Shown here piece by piece: positions 1 to 10,457 of a stretch of 48,378 bases of DNA. How positions within the stretch are numbered: position 1 is the stretch's first letter; each line of letters opens with the position of its first letter. A model generated the notes under the pieces. It was not told the origin of the DNA. It worked only from the letters and a program-made list of their open reading frames with translations, and did not search any database. The stretch comes from Reyranella sp. (GTDB lineage Bacteria; Pseudomonadota; Alphaproteobacteria; Reyranellales; Reyranellaceae): assembly GCA_029946105.1 (NCBI GenBank), contig JAQSDW010000079.1, forward strand, positions 1-48,378, read 5' to 3'. The position numbers were made by a program, and so were the translations under genes.

Positions 1-54
1 CGTTCCTTTGTCGTAGCAGTCGAATAAATTCACAGTCTCTGGAGTGGCGCGCTC

Positions 55-1049
55 CTATGAGTTCAACGGAAATTTCACGCCGCCGTCGTGCAGGTGGCAC
101 GAGGCCCAGTGGCCGGGTTTGACCTCGGTCAGCGTCGGCACGTCGACCTTGCAGCGCGGCATGGCGTAGGGGCAGCGGGTGTGGAAGTGGCAGCCCGGCG
201 GCGGATTGATCGGGCTCGGCACGTCACCGGTCAGGATCAGGCGCTTGCGACCGCGCGCGCTCGCCTTGGGGATCGGCACCGCCGACAGGAGCGCTTCGGT
301 GTAGGGATGCAGCGGCACCTCGAACAAGCTCTTCTTGTCGGTCATCTCGACGATGCGACCGAGATACATCACCGCAACGCGATGGCTGATGTGCTCGACG
401 ACCGCCAGGTCGTGGGCGACGAATAGATAGGAGAGCTGAAATTCTTCCTGCAGGTCCATCAGCAGATTGATGATCTGCGCCTGGATCGAAACGTCGAGTG
501 CCGAGACCGGTTCGTCGCCGACGATCAGGTCGGGGCTGAGCGCCAGGGCGCGGGCAATGCCTATCCTCTGGCGCTGGCCGCCGGAGAATTCGTGCGGATA
601 GGACAGCATGGACGCCGGCCGGAGGCCGACGCGCTCGAACAGGTAGGCGACGCGCTGGCGGCGCTCAGCCGGCGTGCCGACATTGTGAATGATCAGCGGC
701 TCACCCACGATCTCGCCCGCGGTCATGCGCGGATTCAGCGAGGCATAAGGATCCTGGTAGATCATCTGCATGCGCCGCCGGTAGGGCAGTAGGTGCCCGG
801 CGTCGAGATGAGTGATGTCCTCGCCACCGATGCGGACCGTGCCGTCGGTCGGTTCGAGCAGGCGCAGCAGCGTGCGGCCCACTGTCGACTTGCCGCAGCC
901 GCTTTCGCCCACCAGCCCCAGGGTCTCGCCGCGCTTGAGGCTGAACGATACGCCGTCGACGGCATAGACTTGACCGGTGAGGCGGCCGAACACGCCCTTG
1001 TAGATCGGAAAATGCTTCTTCAGGCCGGAGACCTCGAGAAGAACTTCGC

Positions 1050-1053
<4 letters not shown>
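55..1053 (-). CDS. Peptide/nickel ABC transporter ATP-binding protein (DppF-type)
   Basis: This is the ATPase that powers import of peptides or nickel through an Opp/Dpp-type ABC transporter at the inner face of the membrane. The 332-residue product has Walker [10 protein letters not shown] at about 49-57, the signature SGGQ at about 157-160 and Walker B LIVGDE at about 176-181. Its C-terminal oligopeptide extension carries a cysteine cluster (CHFHTRC...C), usual for the DppD/F families. The start at 1053 was chosen because its ATG overlaps the stop of the upstream ATPase gene by 4 bases (ATGA), which implies translational coupling; a longer in-frame reading runs into that gene. The cognate permeases are not seen here and may lie beyond the left edge. 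Confidence 0.93.
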
Positions 1054-2057
<1,004 letters not shown>

Positions 2058-2164
2058 CGACTCCCTGGATTTTATCGTGTTAGCCTTGGTCCACAGAAGA
2101 AGATGGACAAGCCATCAGAGCATACTGTGCTCGGTCTGCAAAAGACCAAATGGGAGGAAGTGCG

Positions 2165-3868
2165 ATGAAGGAGTCAGATTCCAAGCGTACCCGCGTAAAC
2201 CGCAGAAACTTCGTCAAGGGTGCAACCGCGCTCGGTGCCGTCGGCAGTGCGGGGGCTTTCGGCCTGCCGTTCCACGCCTGGGCACAGGGCGTTCCCAATG
2301 AATTCGACGGCTCGAAGTTCCAGCTCAAGGCGCCGGAACCGAACGCGAAAGCGGGTGGCGTGCTGAAATACGCCATCACATCGCGGCCGCCGCATTTCGA
2401 CTTCCATCAGTCGGGCACGATCAACAGCCTGGGCAGCCAGGGCTGCATGTTCGACAACCTGATCCGGCGCGATCCGCGCGACAGCGGCAAGACCATCATT
2501 CCCGATCTCGCCCATAGCTGGGAGATCTCGAAGGACGGCAAGACCTACACGTTCCATCTGCGCGAGGGCGTACAGTTCCATGACGGCGCGGATTTCACCT
2601 CCGAGGACGTCAAGGCAACCTACGACCGCCTCGCCAAGCCGCCGGCGGGCGTCAGCATCCCGCGTTCGACGCTGTTCGCCACGGTGAGCGAGATTACCGC
2701 GCCCGACAAGAAGACCGTGGTGTTCAAGCTCTCCGAGCCGCGGCCCGCCGCCTTCATGATGGCGGCGTTCGCCAGCGGCTGGAACGGCATCGTTCGCAAG
2801 AAGACGCTGGAGGACAATCAATACAACCTCCGTCGCGTCGTAGATATTCCCGGCACCGGCCCGTTCAAGAGCAAGCGACGCGTCGAGAACGAAGTCTGGG
2901 TGATGGAGAAGAACAACAAATACTGGAACAAGGGCCTGCCCTATCTCGACGGCATCGAATTCTACCATGCCTTGCCGTTCTCGCCCGAGCTCGGCTCGGC
3001 GATCCTGTCCAACCGCGTCGACTACGCCCGCATCGTCGATCCGGTGACGGCGCGGAAGGCGCAGGCGACGCCCGGCATGTCGTCTCTCAATTTCTACCAG
3101 AGCGTCATCCAAGGCACCTGGATGAACAACAAGAAGAAGCCGCTCGACGATGCGCGGGTTCGCCGTGCCTTCAACCTGGTGCTCGACAAGCCGGTGCTGG
3201 TCGACGTCGTGAAGGACATAGCGCCGATGATGATGGGTGGGTTCATCTACCCGTTCTCGGAATTCGCCACGCCCAAGGAGGAACTGGCCAGGCGGATCGG
3301 CTACCAGGTCGATCAGACGGCTGCGGTGAAGGAGGCCAAGGCATTGATGACCGCCGCCGGCTACGGCAGCGGCGTCAAGCAGCCTCTCGACTTCCTCGTC
3401 CGCGAGGTGGCTTCGTTCAAGCTCTGGGCACAGGCCATCCAGGCCATGCTGCAGCAGACGCTCGGCATCGAGACCAAGCTCCGCACCGTGGTCGAATCGG
3501 TGTGGTTCGACGACATCAAGTCAGGCAATTTCGACCTTGCGATCGGTGCCGTGGTGTCGACGCTGCTCGATCCCTCGGACTACTTCAACGCCTGGTACAA
3601 GAAGGACGGGCCGCAGAATTACGGCTTCTGGGACAACCCGGCGTTCAACGCTCTGCTGCCCGAGATCGACAGGGAAGTCGATCCCAAGAAGCGCCTCGAG
3701 GTCATCCGCAAGGCCGAGATGATCATGGAACAGGATCCGCCGGTGCTGCCGGTGTCCTGGGAAAAGATCAACGACGTGTGGTACAATTACGTGAAGGGCC
3801 ACAATCCGAAAGAATACTTCGGCATTTATGACGTCGTGCGGTTCGATACCTTCTGGCTCGACAAGTAG
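2165..3868 (+). CDS. ABC transporter substrate-binding protein, family 5 (peptide/nickel type), Tat-exported
   Basis: This is a periplasmic binding protein of the SBP_bac_5 (DppA/OppA-like) family, about 567 residues. The N-terminus [14 protein letters not shown], followed by a hydrophobic stretch and AWAQ, is a twin-arginine signal, so it is probably exported folded. The body shows family-5 landmarks such as the '[15 protein letters not shown]' region near residue 110. An ATG at 2150 is in frame, but the strong Shine-Dalgarno GGGAGGAAG (2152-2160) lies inside that extension and serves the ATG at 2165. The gene diverges from the two ATPases at 55-2057 and probably supplies their transporter. 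A strong intrinsic terminator starts 18 bases after the stop. Confidence 0.93.
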   Translation: MKESDSKRTRVNRRNFVKGATALGAVGSAGAFGLPFHAWAQGVPNEFDGSKFQLKAPEPNAKAGGVLKYAITSRPPHFDFHQSGTINSLGSQGCMFDNLIRRDPRDSGKTIIPDLAHSWEISKDGKTYTFHLREGVQFHDGADFTSEDVKATYDRLAKPPAGVSIPRSTLFATVSEITAPDKKTVVFKLSEPRPAAFMMAAFASGWNGIVRKKTLEDNQYNLRRVVDIPGTGPFKSKRRVENEVWVMEKNNKYWNKGLPYLDGIEFYHALPFSPELGSAILSNRVDYARIVDPVTARKAQATPGMSSLNFYQSVIQGTWMNNKKKPLDDARVRRAFNLVLDKPVLVDVVKDIAPMMMGGFIYPFSEFATPKEELARRIGYQVDQTAAVKEAKALMTAAGYGSGVKQPLDFLVREVASFKLWAQAIQAMLQQTLGIETKLRTVVESVWFDDIKSGNFDLAIGAVVSTLLDPSDYFNAWYKKDGPQNYGFWDNPAFNALLPEIDREVDPKKRLEVIRKAEMIMEQDPPVLPVSWEKINDVWYNYVKGHNPKEYFGIYDVVRFDTFWLDK

Positions 3869-4832
3869 CCTGCAGAGACTCAAGCGAACGAAAGCGGCCG
3901 CCGCGCGCCTTGCGGCGGCCGTCTTCGTTTTTGCGGTCACTGCGTTTGCGCCCACCGTGGAAGCGCGCGCCGACGAGGGCGGTTCGGGCTACTGGCTGCC
4001 CGGCTCCTTTGCCTGGCAGGCCGCGGTGCCGTCGGCGCTCGGGTTCACGATCGATACGGCCTACTATCACGCCACCGCGAATACCGACCCGTCGCTCAAC
4101 GTCTCGCGCGGCAGCAACGTGATCTCCGGCCTCTACACGAGCTCGAACTTTCTCATGGTCACGCCGACTTACGCGATGGCGACGCCGGGAATTGGCGGCC
4201 AACTCGAACTCAGCCTGACATTTCAGATGGGCAACTACACAGCGGCCGACGCAGGCACGACGACGGCGGATTCGATGACGGCGATGGGTGATCTCTCGCC
4301 GGCCGCGGCTCAGAAATGGGTCTCAGGCGTCCACAATTTCATGGTCTACGCGGCGGGCAACGTCCCGGTCGGCAGCTACGATCCGTCGCGCCTGGCGACG
4401 ACCGGCCTCGGCCGCTGGGCGGTCGACGGCGGGGCGGGCTACACCTACTTCGACGAAAAACCCGGCGTCGAGTTCTCCGCCGTCCTGGGCCTTACCTACA
4501 ATTTCATGAATCCGAGCACGGCCTACCAGAGCGGCATCGATATGCATCTCGACCTATCGGCTTCGAAGTTCCTGACCGACAGTGTCTATGCTGGCGTCGT
4601 GGGCTACATCTACAATCAGGTCACCGGCGACACCGGCTCGGGCGCGACTCTGGGGGCATTCCCGTCGCGTGTCGTCGGAATGGGGCCGCAGGTCGGCTAC
4701 AACTTCTCGCTGGGCGGGCGGGACGTTCAGATGAACGCTCGGGCCTATTACGAGGCCGCCGGTACGAACCGGCCGCAAGGCTGGAACGCCTGGCTGACGT
4801 TCTCGATCGCGCTCAACAAGTCGGAGAATTAG
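3828..4832 (+). CDS. Putative outer-membrane transporter-like protein (Phenol_MetA_deg / SphA-like)
   Basis: This exported protein resembles the 'MetA-pathway of phenol degradation' outer-membrane family (PF13557), thought to be beta-barrels associated with uptake of hydrophobic compounds. After a signal peptide (KRTKAAAARLAAAVFVFAV... VEARADE) there are alternating aromatic strands such as GGAGYTYFDE, VLGLTYNFMN and GPQVGYNFSLGGRD, and it ends in a strand-like WNAWLTFSIAL. The start is uncertain: the only in-frame ATG (3828) lies 41 bases inside the preceding binding protein gene, and the other option is CTG at 3870. The signal-peptide codons coincide with an intrinsic terminator hairpin (3887-3932), so expression may be limited by read-through. 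Family assignment is by general resemblance. Confidence 0.7.
   Translation: MTSCGSIPSGSTSSLQRLKRTKAAAARLAAAVFVFAVTAFAPTVEARADEGGSGYWLPGSFAWQAAVPSALGFTIDTAYYHATANTDPSLNVSRGSNVISGLYTSSNFLMVTPTYAMATPGIGGQLELSLTFQMGNYTAADAGTTTADSMTAMGDLSPAAAQKWVSGVHNFMVYAAGNVPVGSYDPSRLATTGLGRWAVDGGAGYTYFDEKPGVEFSAVLGLTYNFMNPSTAYQSGIDMHLDLSASKFLTDSVYAGVVGYIYNQVTGDTGSGATLGAFPSRVVGMGPQVGYNFSLGGRDVQMNARAYYEAAGTNRPQGWNAWLTFSIALNKSEN
3887..3932 (+). terminator. Strong intrinsic terminator after the binding protein gene
   Basis: The arms 3887-3902 and 3914-3929 form a 16-position stem (one mismatch and one G-T pair) with an 11-base loop, followed by a T run through 3932. It lies 18 bases after the binding protein stop. 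It also falls inside the signal-peptide codons of the next reading frame. Confidence 0.8.
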
Positions 4833-4876
4833 GTGGGCCTGCCAGGTTGGCCTGCTGGGCTGGCCGGCGTCGGCCG

Positions 4877-5494
4877 CTACATCGGCGGCATCAGCCCGTC
4901 GCGACCGTAGTTGATTCGCGGTGTCTGCAACGTGCCATCAGGCATCTTCTTGGCGGCACTGATGAACACGCTGGTACCGGGCTTCAGCTCAGCCCGGTCG
5001 CCGGGGGCGTAGGTCACGACTACGGTCTCGGGCGTCACCACCAGCTTCTTCTCGCCGCCCTTGTATTTTACCGTGAGCGTGTGGCCGTCGTTGCCCGCCA
5101 CGGTCTGTTCGACATTGGCGTTGGTCATCGTGGCTTGCGGCGCCAGATCCGACGCACGGTGGCCTTCGCCGGTGCCGCGCATCGCCTCGGGGAAGATATG
5201 GACTTCCACCGCGCGCTGGCTGCCGTCGGCTTGCGGCAGACTGGTGGCGCCGACGTACATGCCGGGCTTGATGTCGGCCACGCTCGACCTCACCAGCGCG
5301 ACATAGACCGCTGGATCGGTAACGGTGACCTTGAATTCGGCACCATCGCGCGATTTCAGGATGAGCAGCGGACCGTCGAGCCGCTCGAGAGTGCCGCGGA
5401 TGCGCACGGTCTCCTGTGCCGACAATGGTCCAGCGGCGCCCACGAGCGCGAGACCGACAACGACGAGGAGTGACCAGGCCCTGCTCTGCTTCAT
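4877..5494 (-). CDS. Exported protein of unknown function (DUF5666-like, OB-type beta-rich)
   Basis: The protein is about 205 residues. A signal peptide (MKQSRAWSLLVVVGLALVGA..LSAQ) precedes two beta-rich units of the kind 'RIRGTLERLDGPLLILKSRDG' and 'VKYKGGEKKLVVTPETVVV', each followed by 'A.LKPG' motifs. These resemble the DUF5666/OB-fold metal- or ligand-binding exported proteins, but no catalytic residues can be named. A GTG at 5509 is in frame, but the ATG at 5494 has AGGAC at proper spacing and directly opens the signal peptide, so I prefer it. The gene converges on the outer-membrane protein gene (44-base gap). Function unknown. Confidence 0.8.
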   Translation of the reverse strand: MKQSRAWSLLVVVGLALVGAAGPLSAQETVRIRGTLERLDGPLLILKSRDGAEFKVTVTDPAVYVALVRSSVADIKPGMYVGATSLPQADGSQRAVEVHIFPEAMRGTGEGHRASDLAPQATMTNANVEQTVAGNDGHTLTVKYKGGEKKLVVTPETVVVTYAPGDRAELKPGTSVFISAAKKMPDGTLQTPRINYGRDGLMPPM

Positions 5495-5606
5495 GAAAGT
5501 GTCCTGCACGGCACGGAGGCCGCTTTCCGGAAGGTGACGGCCATCAGTACACCTTCAGCCGGATTTCACTCCGACAAATGGTCGTGATTTGGATATTCTC
5601 CGCGCC

Positions 5607-7034
5607 ATGGAGCCTTCTGATCGACCGAAGTCCCCGCCGATCTCAGATGGCGCTTTCTATTTCATTGCCGGTTTCTGTGGCCTGGCCGGCGGGGTCGTAG
5701 GCGCGGCCTTCCACCTCGCCGTCGACCGACTGTTGGCCTGGCCGGCCTGGCTGATCGAGCGATTCGGCAGCGGCCCCGAGACGATCCTGATGGCGGCGGC
5801 CATCGCGGCGGCAGGCCTGCTCGTGGCCTTTCTGCTCACACGCCACTTCGCCCCGGAAGCGGCGGGCAGCGGCGTGCAGGAGATCGAGGGTGCGATGGAG
5901 GGGCTGCGCAGCGTGCGCTGGCGCCGGGTCCTTCCGGTCAAGTTCGCCGGCGGCGTGCTGGCGCTGTCGTCCGGGCTGGTGGCCGGGCGCGAGGGGCCGA
6001 CGATTCACATGGGGGCCTCGATTGCCGCCGGCCTGTCGGAGGCGTTCAAGCTCGACCGCGACGACATGCGCGGCCTGCTCGCGGCGGGCGCCGCGGCCGG
6101 TCTTGCCGCCGCCTTCAACGCGCCGCTGGCGGCCATCCTTTTCATCATCGAGGAGACGCGCAAGCAGTTCCGCTACACTTTCCGCTCCTATGTCGGCGTC
6201 ATCTGCGCATCGGCGGCGAGTGCCATGGGGATGGGGTTGGTGGGCGGCACGGCGCCGCCGATGCGCGTCGCCGCCCTCGAACAACCGCTCTGGCTGCTGC
6301 CCGCCTTCGTGCTGCTGGGCGTGGGCCTCGGCGGCCTCGGCGTGGTCTTCAATCGCAGCCTGCTAGGGGCGCTCGACTGGACGACCAAAACCTTTCGGCG
6401 CGTGCCCTTCGTGCCCGCCCTGGTGGTCGGCGGCATAGTCGGCGCGCTCGCCATCGTGCTGCCCGAAGCGGTGGGTGGTGGAGAATTGCTGATCCCCCAT
6501 CTCGTGGTGCGCGATCTGCCGCTTGCCACGCTGGCGCTGGTGGCCGTGCTGCGCTTTGTCGGCACCATGGCGAGCTATCCGGTCGGCGTGCCGGGTGGCA
6601 TCTTCTCGCCGATGCTGGCGCTCGCCACCGCGATCGGGCTGGCCATCGGCATCGTGATGGAACGCGCACTGACGGCCGGCGGCACGGCGGTGCCGCCGTC
6701 GATGGTGGCGGCCGTCGCCATTTGCGCCATGGGCGGGCTGTTCACCGCCACGATCCGCGCGCCGCTGGTCGGTGTCGTGCTGGCGGTCGAGCTGACGGGT
6801 GCCTACGCGCTGATCCTGCCGCTGCTCGTGACCTGCGTCACCGCGCATGTCATCGCCGAGTGGCTGGGCGGTCGGCCGGTCTACGAAATGCTGCTGGAGC
6901 GCACGCTCAGGCTGTCGGGCCAGACGCCGGCGGCGCCGACCTCGACGGAGACGTCTTCGCCGGTCGGCATCGACGACAAGCCGCGCCCCAGCCAGGTCAA
7001 GCGACGGCGGCGACGTCGTGGCGGGAGAGGGTAA
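5607..7034 (+). CDS. ClC-family chloride channel/antiporter
   Basis: This is a multi-spanning ClC protein of about 475 residues that moves Cl- (or another anion) across the inner membrane. Numbered from the ATG at 5607, it has GSGVQ at about 87-91, GREGP at about 127-131 with the gating glutamate, and GVPGGIFSP further on. The pair EE in LFIIEETRKQFRYTF (about 182-183) includes the position of the internal proton glutamate of bacterial Cl-/H+ exchangers, so exchange rather than simple channel activity is likely. A TTG at 5589 is in frame as an alternative start. The C-terminal tail is basic and poly-Arg rich (KRRRRRRGGRG). The 3' end overlaps the convergent monooxygenase gene by 38 bases. Confidence 0.92.
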   Translation: MEPSDRPKSPPISDGAFYFIAGFCGLAGGVVGAAFHLAVDRLLAWPAWLIERFGSGPETILMAAAIAAAGLLVAFLLTRHFAPEAAGSGVQEIEGAMEGLRSVRWRRVLPVKFAGGVLALSSGLVAGREGPTIHMGASIAAGLSEAFKLDRDDMRGLLAAGAAAGLAAAFNAPLAAILFIIEETRKQFRYTFRSYVGVICASAASAMGMGLVGGTAPPMRVAALEQPLWLLPAFVLLGVGLGGLGVVFNRSLLGALDWTTKTFRRVPFVPALVVGGIVGALAIVLPEAVGGGELLIPHLVVRDLPLATLALVAVLRFVGTMASYPVGVPGGIFSPMLALATAIGLAIGIVMERALTAGGTAVPPSMVAAVAICAMGGLFTATIRAPLVGVVLAVELTGAYALILPLLVTCVTAHVIAEWLGGRPVYEMLLERTLRLSGQTPAAPTSTETSSPVGIDDKPRPSQVKRRRRRRGGRG

Positions 7035-8658
7035 AGCCCTCGTAGCCCTTGGCGGCAACCGCATCGCAGTGCCGCTTGTAGCGGTCGAAGCCGCCGACGT
7101 AGGGCATGAACACGCGCGGCTTGCCCGGGATGTTTGCACCCACGTACCAGGAATTGGCCAGCGGATAGAGTGTGCTGTCGGCTACCGCGTTGACGTGGCT
7201 CACCCACTCGCTTTCGGCCTGCACGGCGGGCTCGATGCGGTCGAGGCCCTGCTTGCCGAGATGGCCGATGGCGTCGGCGATCCAATCGACGTGCTGCTCG
7301 ATCGAGGCGATCATCTGTGTCTTCACGCCCGGGCTGCCGGGGCCGGTGACCACGAACATGTTGGGGAAGCCCGCCACCATCAGGCCGAGGTAGGTGAGGG
7401 GTCCGCCCGCCCATTTGTCGGCCAGCACGGCGCCGTCGCTGGTCCGGATGTCGATCTCGCGCAGCGCGCCGGTCATGGCGTCGAAGCCGGTCGCAAAGAC
7501 GATGGCGTCGAGTTCGAATGCCTGTTTGCCCGTGCGCAGTCCCGTCGGCGTGATCTCGGCGATGGGATCGCGGCGCACGTTGACCAGCGCGACGTTCGGC
7601 CTGTTGTAGGTCTCGTAGTAGCCGGTATCGAGGCAGAGCCGCTTGGTGCCGATGGGATGGTCCTTGGGCGCCAGCAGCTCGGCCGTCACCTGGTCCTCGA
7701 CGATGCCGCGGATCTTGTTGCGCGCGAATTCCGAGGCCGTGTCGTTGGCCTCCTTGTTCGTCAGCAGGTCGTTGTAGGTATAGAGGTAGCTGATGCTGCC
7801 GCCCTCCTGCCACTTGGACTCGTAGGCGGCGTTGCGCTCCTCGGCCGACACGTCGAGCGCCGATTTCGTCGGCCGCGGATAACCGCCGATGGCGAAGGGC
7901 GTGTCGTAGGCGGCGCGCCGGCGGGCGGGATAGTCGGCCTTGTGCCGGCTTTCGCGCTCGGGTTCCATCGGACCGTTGCGTGCCGGCAGGCTGAAGTTGG
8001 CGGTGCGCTGGAAGACGGTGAGATGCTTGGCCTGGCGCGCGATCAGCGGGATCATCTGCACGCCCGACGAGCCGGTGCCGACCACGCCCACGCGCAAGCC
8101 GGCGAAATCCACGCCTTCGTGCGGCCACAGACCGGAGTGGTACCACTTGCCCTTGAATTGGCCGATGCCCTTGAAATCCGGCACCCGCGGTGTCGAGAGA
8201 TTGCCTGCGGCCATGACGCAATATCGGGCGCGGACATCTTCTCCCTGGTTAGTGCGTAGCGTCCACAGGCCGGTCTTCTGATCGAACAGCGCCGAGACGA
8301 TGCGGGTGTTGAGCTGCACGTCGCGGCGCAGATCGAAGCGGTCGGCGACATGGTTGATGTACTGCAGGATCTCGGGCTGGTTGCCGTAGCGCTCCGGCCA
8401 CTTCCATTCCTGCTGAAGGTCGTCGGAGAAGCTGTAGGAATATTCGAGGCTCTCGACGTCGCAGCGCGCGCCGGGATAGCGGTTCCAGAACCAGGTGCCG
8501 CCGACGCCGGAGCCCGCCTCGTAGGCGCGGACTTTCAGACCCATGCCGCGCAGGCGGTGGATGGCATAGAGCCCGCCCAGGCCGCCGCCGACGATGGCGA
8601 CGTCGAGGTCTTGTCCGGCAGACGAGGGGGCGGACGGGGTGTGAGAAGCGTCGGGCAT
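6997..8658 (-). CDS. Flavin-containing Baeyer-Villiger monooxygenase (cyclohexanone monooxygenase-like)
   Basis: This NADPH- and FAD-dependent enzyme is expected to insert one oxygen next to a ketone carbonyl, giving an ester or lactone. The 553-residue protein has an FAD Rossmann motif GGGLGG (24-29), the GGTWFWNRYPGARCD segment, and the Baeyer-Villiger fingerprint FxGxxxHxxxWP at residues 168-179. A second dinucleotide motif, GTGSSG, lies at 194-199 and an ATGFD segment nearer the C-terminus. Length and motifs match CHMO/PAMO-type enzymes; the ketone cannot be predicted. It is transcribed alone and diverges from a DUF3617 gene with a 143-base gap. Confidence 0.94.
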   Translation of the reverse strand: MPDASHTPSAPSSAGQDLDVAIVGGGLGGLYAIHRLRGMGLKVRAYEAGSGVGGTWFWNRYPGARCDVESLEYSYSFSDDLQQEWKWPERYGNQPEILQYINHVADRFDLRRDVQLNTRIVSALFDQKTGLWTLRTNQGEDVRARYCVMAAGNLSTPRVPDFKGIGQFKGKWYHSGLWPHEGVDFAGLRVGVVGTGSSGVQMIPLIARQAKHLTVFQRTANFSLPARNGPMEPERESRHKADYPARRRAAYDTPFAIGGYPRPTKSALDVSAEERNAAYESKWQEGGSISYLYTYNDLLTNKEANDTASEFARNKIRGIVEDQVTAELLAPKDHPIGTKRLCLDTGYYETYNRPNVALVNVRRDPIAEITPTGLRTGKQAFELDAIVFATGFDAMTGALREIDIRTSDGAVLADKWAGGPLTYLGLMVAGFPNMFVVTGPGSPGVKTQMIASIEQHVDWIADAIGHLGKQGLDRIEPAVQAESEWVSHVNAVADSTLYPLANSWYVGANIPGKPRVFMPYVGGFDRYKRHCDAVAAKGYEGFTLSRHDVAAVA

Positions 8659-8801
8659 GGCGGCCTATCCTGAATGTGTGCCGCAAGCCTCCAATGCGCG
8701 GGCCACTTTGGCAAGATGTCGCGGGACGGCCGATCTTTCTAGCGAAACGAGAACAGCTGCCGCGCTATGCTCCGGCTCGCAGATCGAGGAGTGAAAGAGT
8801 A

Positions 8802-9245
8802 ATGAAATTGTTCGCAGTTTCGGCCGTGTCGTTGGCGGTGACGTTGATGGCGGCGCAGGTGAGCGCGCAAACGGCGATCCAGCCCGGCCTCTGGGAATCC
8901 AACGACAAGTCGACGATGGAGGGCGTGCAGCCGATGCCGGCAACCTCCAAGCAGGTCTGCCTGAAGGCGAACGAGGCCCGACTCGAGCGCCTGCTGTTCC
9001 CGACCCCCGAGGAGATCGCCCAGCACGGCTGCAAGTACCAGGAGGGCGCCAAGCAGCCGGGCGTCCTGCGTGCCACGCTCTCGTGCCCGCCGGCCGGCGA
9101 TATCGCCGGTGTCGACGCCTCGGCTGAGATCAACTTCACGGCGACCAGTTACGAGGGCCTCGGCCAACTCGTTGCCAAGGACAAGTCCGGCACTTCGATC
9201 AAGGGCAGCAGCGTGCTGAGCGGCAAGCGTATCGGAGATTGCTGA
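8802..9245 (+). CDS. Exported DUF3617-type protein
   Basis: This is a small exported protein (147 residues) of the DUF3617 kind. The signal peptide MKLFAVSAVSLAVTLMAAQVSAQ is followed by 'IQPGLWESNDKS', which matches the typical 'PGLWE' opening of the family, and by conserved cysteines (QVCLKA, HGCKY, LSCPPA and a terminal GDC). The start at 8802 is set by GAGGAG at 8786-8791; the longer in-frame reading from 8676 has no such signal. The family function is unknown. The protein is slightly short for the family. Confidence 0.82.
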   Translation: MKLFAVSAVSLAVTLMAAQVSAQTAIQPGLWESNDKSTMEGVQPMPATSKQVCLKANEARLERLLFPTPEEIAQHGCKYQEGAKQPGVLRATLSCPPAGDIAGVDASAEINFTATSYEGLGQLVAKDKSGTSIKGSSVLSGKRIGDC

Positions 9246-9269
9246 GAGCCTGCCGACAGCAGGCCACGA

Positions 9270-10352
9270 CTACCCGAAGGCCGGCATCACCTGTTCGCCG
9301 AAGCGGCGCATGGAGGCCACGTTCTGTTCGTGGCTCATGGCGCCGAATCCGGTCTGGCAGAGCAGATGTTGCACGCCGACGTCGCGCAGTTCGGCCACCT
9401 GCTCGCGCACCCGTTCGGCGCTGCCGTAGAGCGAGCCGGTCGACAGCACGAACGGGATGGCTTCCGAATCGGGCACGGTGGGGTCGGTCCAGGCGTTGAG
9501 CGTTGCCGGCTCGGGCGTGAAGTCGGCGGGATTGTAGGCTTCGCGCACATGCATCATGTGGGCGCGAGTCTCGACCAGAAGCGCGGCCAGCTCGTCCTCG
9601 GCCTGGGCGTTCGACTCGGCGACGTAGACGTTGCGCCACAGGGCACTTTGCGCCAGCAGCCGCGCCTTGGTCGCGGCGTCATGGCCGCCGGCATCGATGC
9701 CCGCGGCATAAGTCGCCCAGCGTTCCTTGATGCGCGGCACCGGCAGGCGCGCCGTCAGGATGGGCACGCCGAGCCGTCCGCACTCCGCGAAGGAGCCGGG
9801 CGAGATCACGCTGCGCCACAGCGGCGGTCCCGGCTGCTGCACCGGCTTGGGCCGCAGCGCGGGGATGTGGATCTTGTGGAACTTGCCGTCGTAGGTGAAC
9901 GGCGCCTCGCGCCAGGCGCGTTCGAGGATCTCGACGGTCTCCTCCATGCGCTCGCGGCTGTCAGTGCTGCGCAGCCCGTGGCCGACGAATTCGTACTCGT
10001 TGTAGACGGTGCCTTTGCCGATGCCGACGTCGATGCGGCCCTTGCTGAGATTGTCGAGCAGCGCCAGCTGGACGGCCAGCCGAACCGGATGATGGAACGG
10101 CGTCTGCACCACGGCGAAGCCGATGCGGATGCGCTCGGTCTTCACGGCGAGGGCAGCAGCGAACATCAGTGAATCGTTGTAGACGCTCTCGCCGGTGAAA
10201 TAGTGCTCGGTCAGCCAGACATCGGCGAAGCCGAGTTCTTCGGCGAGGCAGGCCTGGGCGAGAACCTGGTCGATGCGGGCGCCGTCCTCGTCGGGAGAAG
10301 GCGACATTGCAAGCGTAAGCCAACCGAACTGCATCGAACCCGAACGCGCCAC
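9270..10352 (-). CDS. LLM-class flavin-dependent oxidoreductase (luciferase-like monooxygenase)
   Basis: This is a bacterial-luciferase-like F420/FMN-dependent oxidoreductase with a TIM-barrel fold, of about 360 residues. It contains 'AEELGFADVWLTEHYF', 'RIRIGFAVVQTPFHHPVRLA' and 'LSKGRIDVGIGKG', typical of the alkanal monooxygenase-like subfamily, and 'STGSLYGSAERVREQVAEL' near the end. The start is uncertain: a GTG at 10352 follows GGGGAG by six bases and is preferred; a GTG at 10373 and an ATG at about 10334 (MQFGWL) are alternatives. Its substrate is unknown. It is convergent with the DUF3617 gene. Confidence 0.88.
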   Translation of the reverse strand: MARSGSMQFGWLTLAMSPSPDEDGARIDQVLAQACLAEELGFADVWLTEHYFTGESVYNDSLMFAAALAVKTERIRIGFAVVQTPFHHPVRLAVQLALLDNLSKGRIDVGIGKGTVYNEYEFVGHGLRSTDSRERMEETVEILERAWREAPFTYDGKFHKIHIPALRPKPVQQPGPPLWRSVISPGSFAECGRLGVPILTARLPVPRIKERWATYAAGIDAGGHDAATKARLLAQSALWRNVYVAESNAQAEDELAALLVETRAHMMHVREAYNPADFTPEPATLNAWTDPTVPDSEAIPFVLSTGSLYGSAERVREQVAELRDVGVQHLLCQTGFGAMSHEQNVASMRRFGEQVMPAFG

Positions 10353-10413
10353 ACTGCTCTCCCCTGTTGCCACAGGAGGTTAGCCGGTTGGTGTGGGAAT
10401 GCCCATACAAGCG

Positions 10414-10443
10414 AACGCCCGGTCCCTCGCGGAACCGGGCGTT
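10414..10443 (-). terminator. Hairpin after the membrane protein gene, probable terminator
   Basis: A perfect 10-bp inverted repeat (AACGCCCGGT / ACCGGGCGTT) with a 10-base loop starts 14 bases after the stop of the minus-strand gene at 10458. The 3' arm ends in TT but no longer T run follows, so termination may be partial or the hairpin may stabilise the 3' end. Confidence 0.55.
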
Positions 10444-10457
10444 GTGGGATACGTCGG

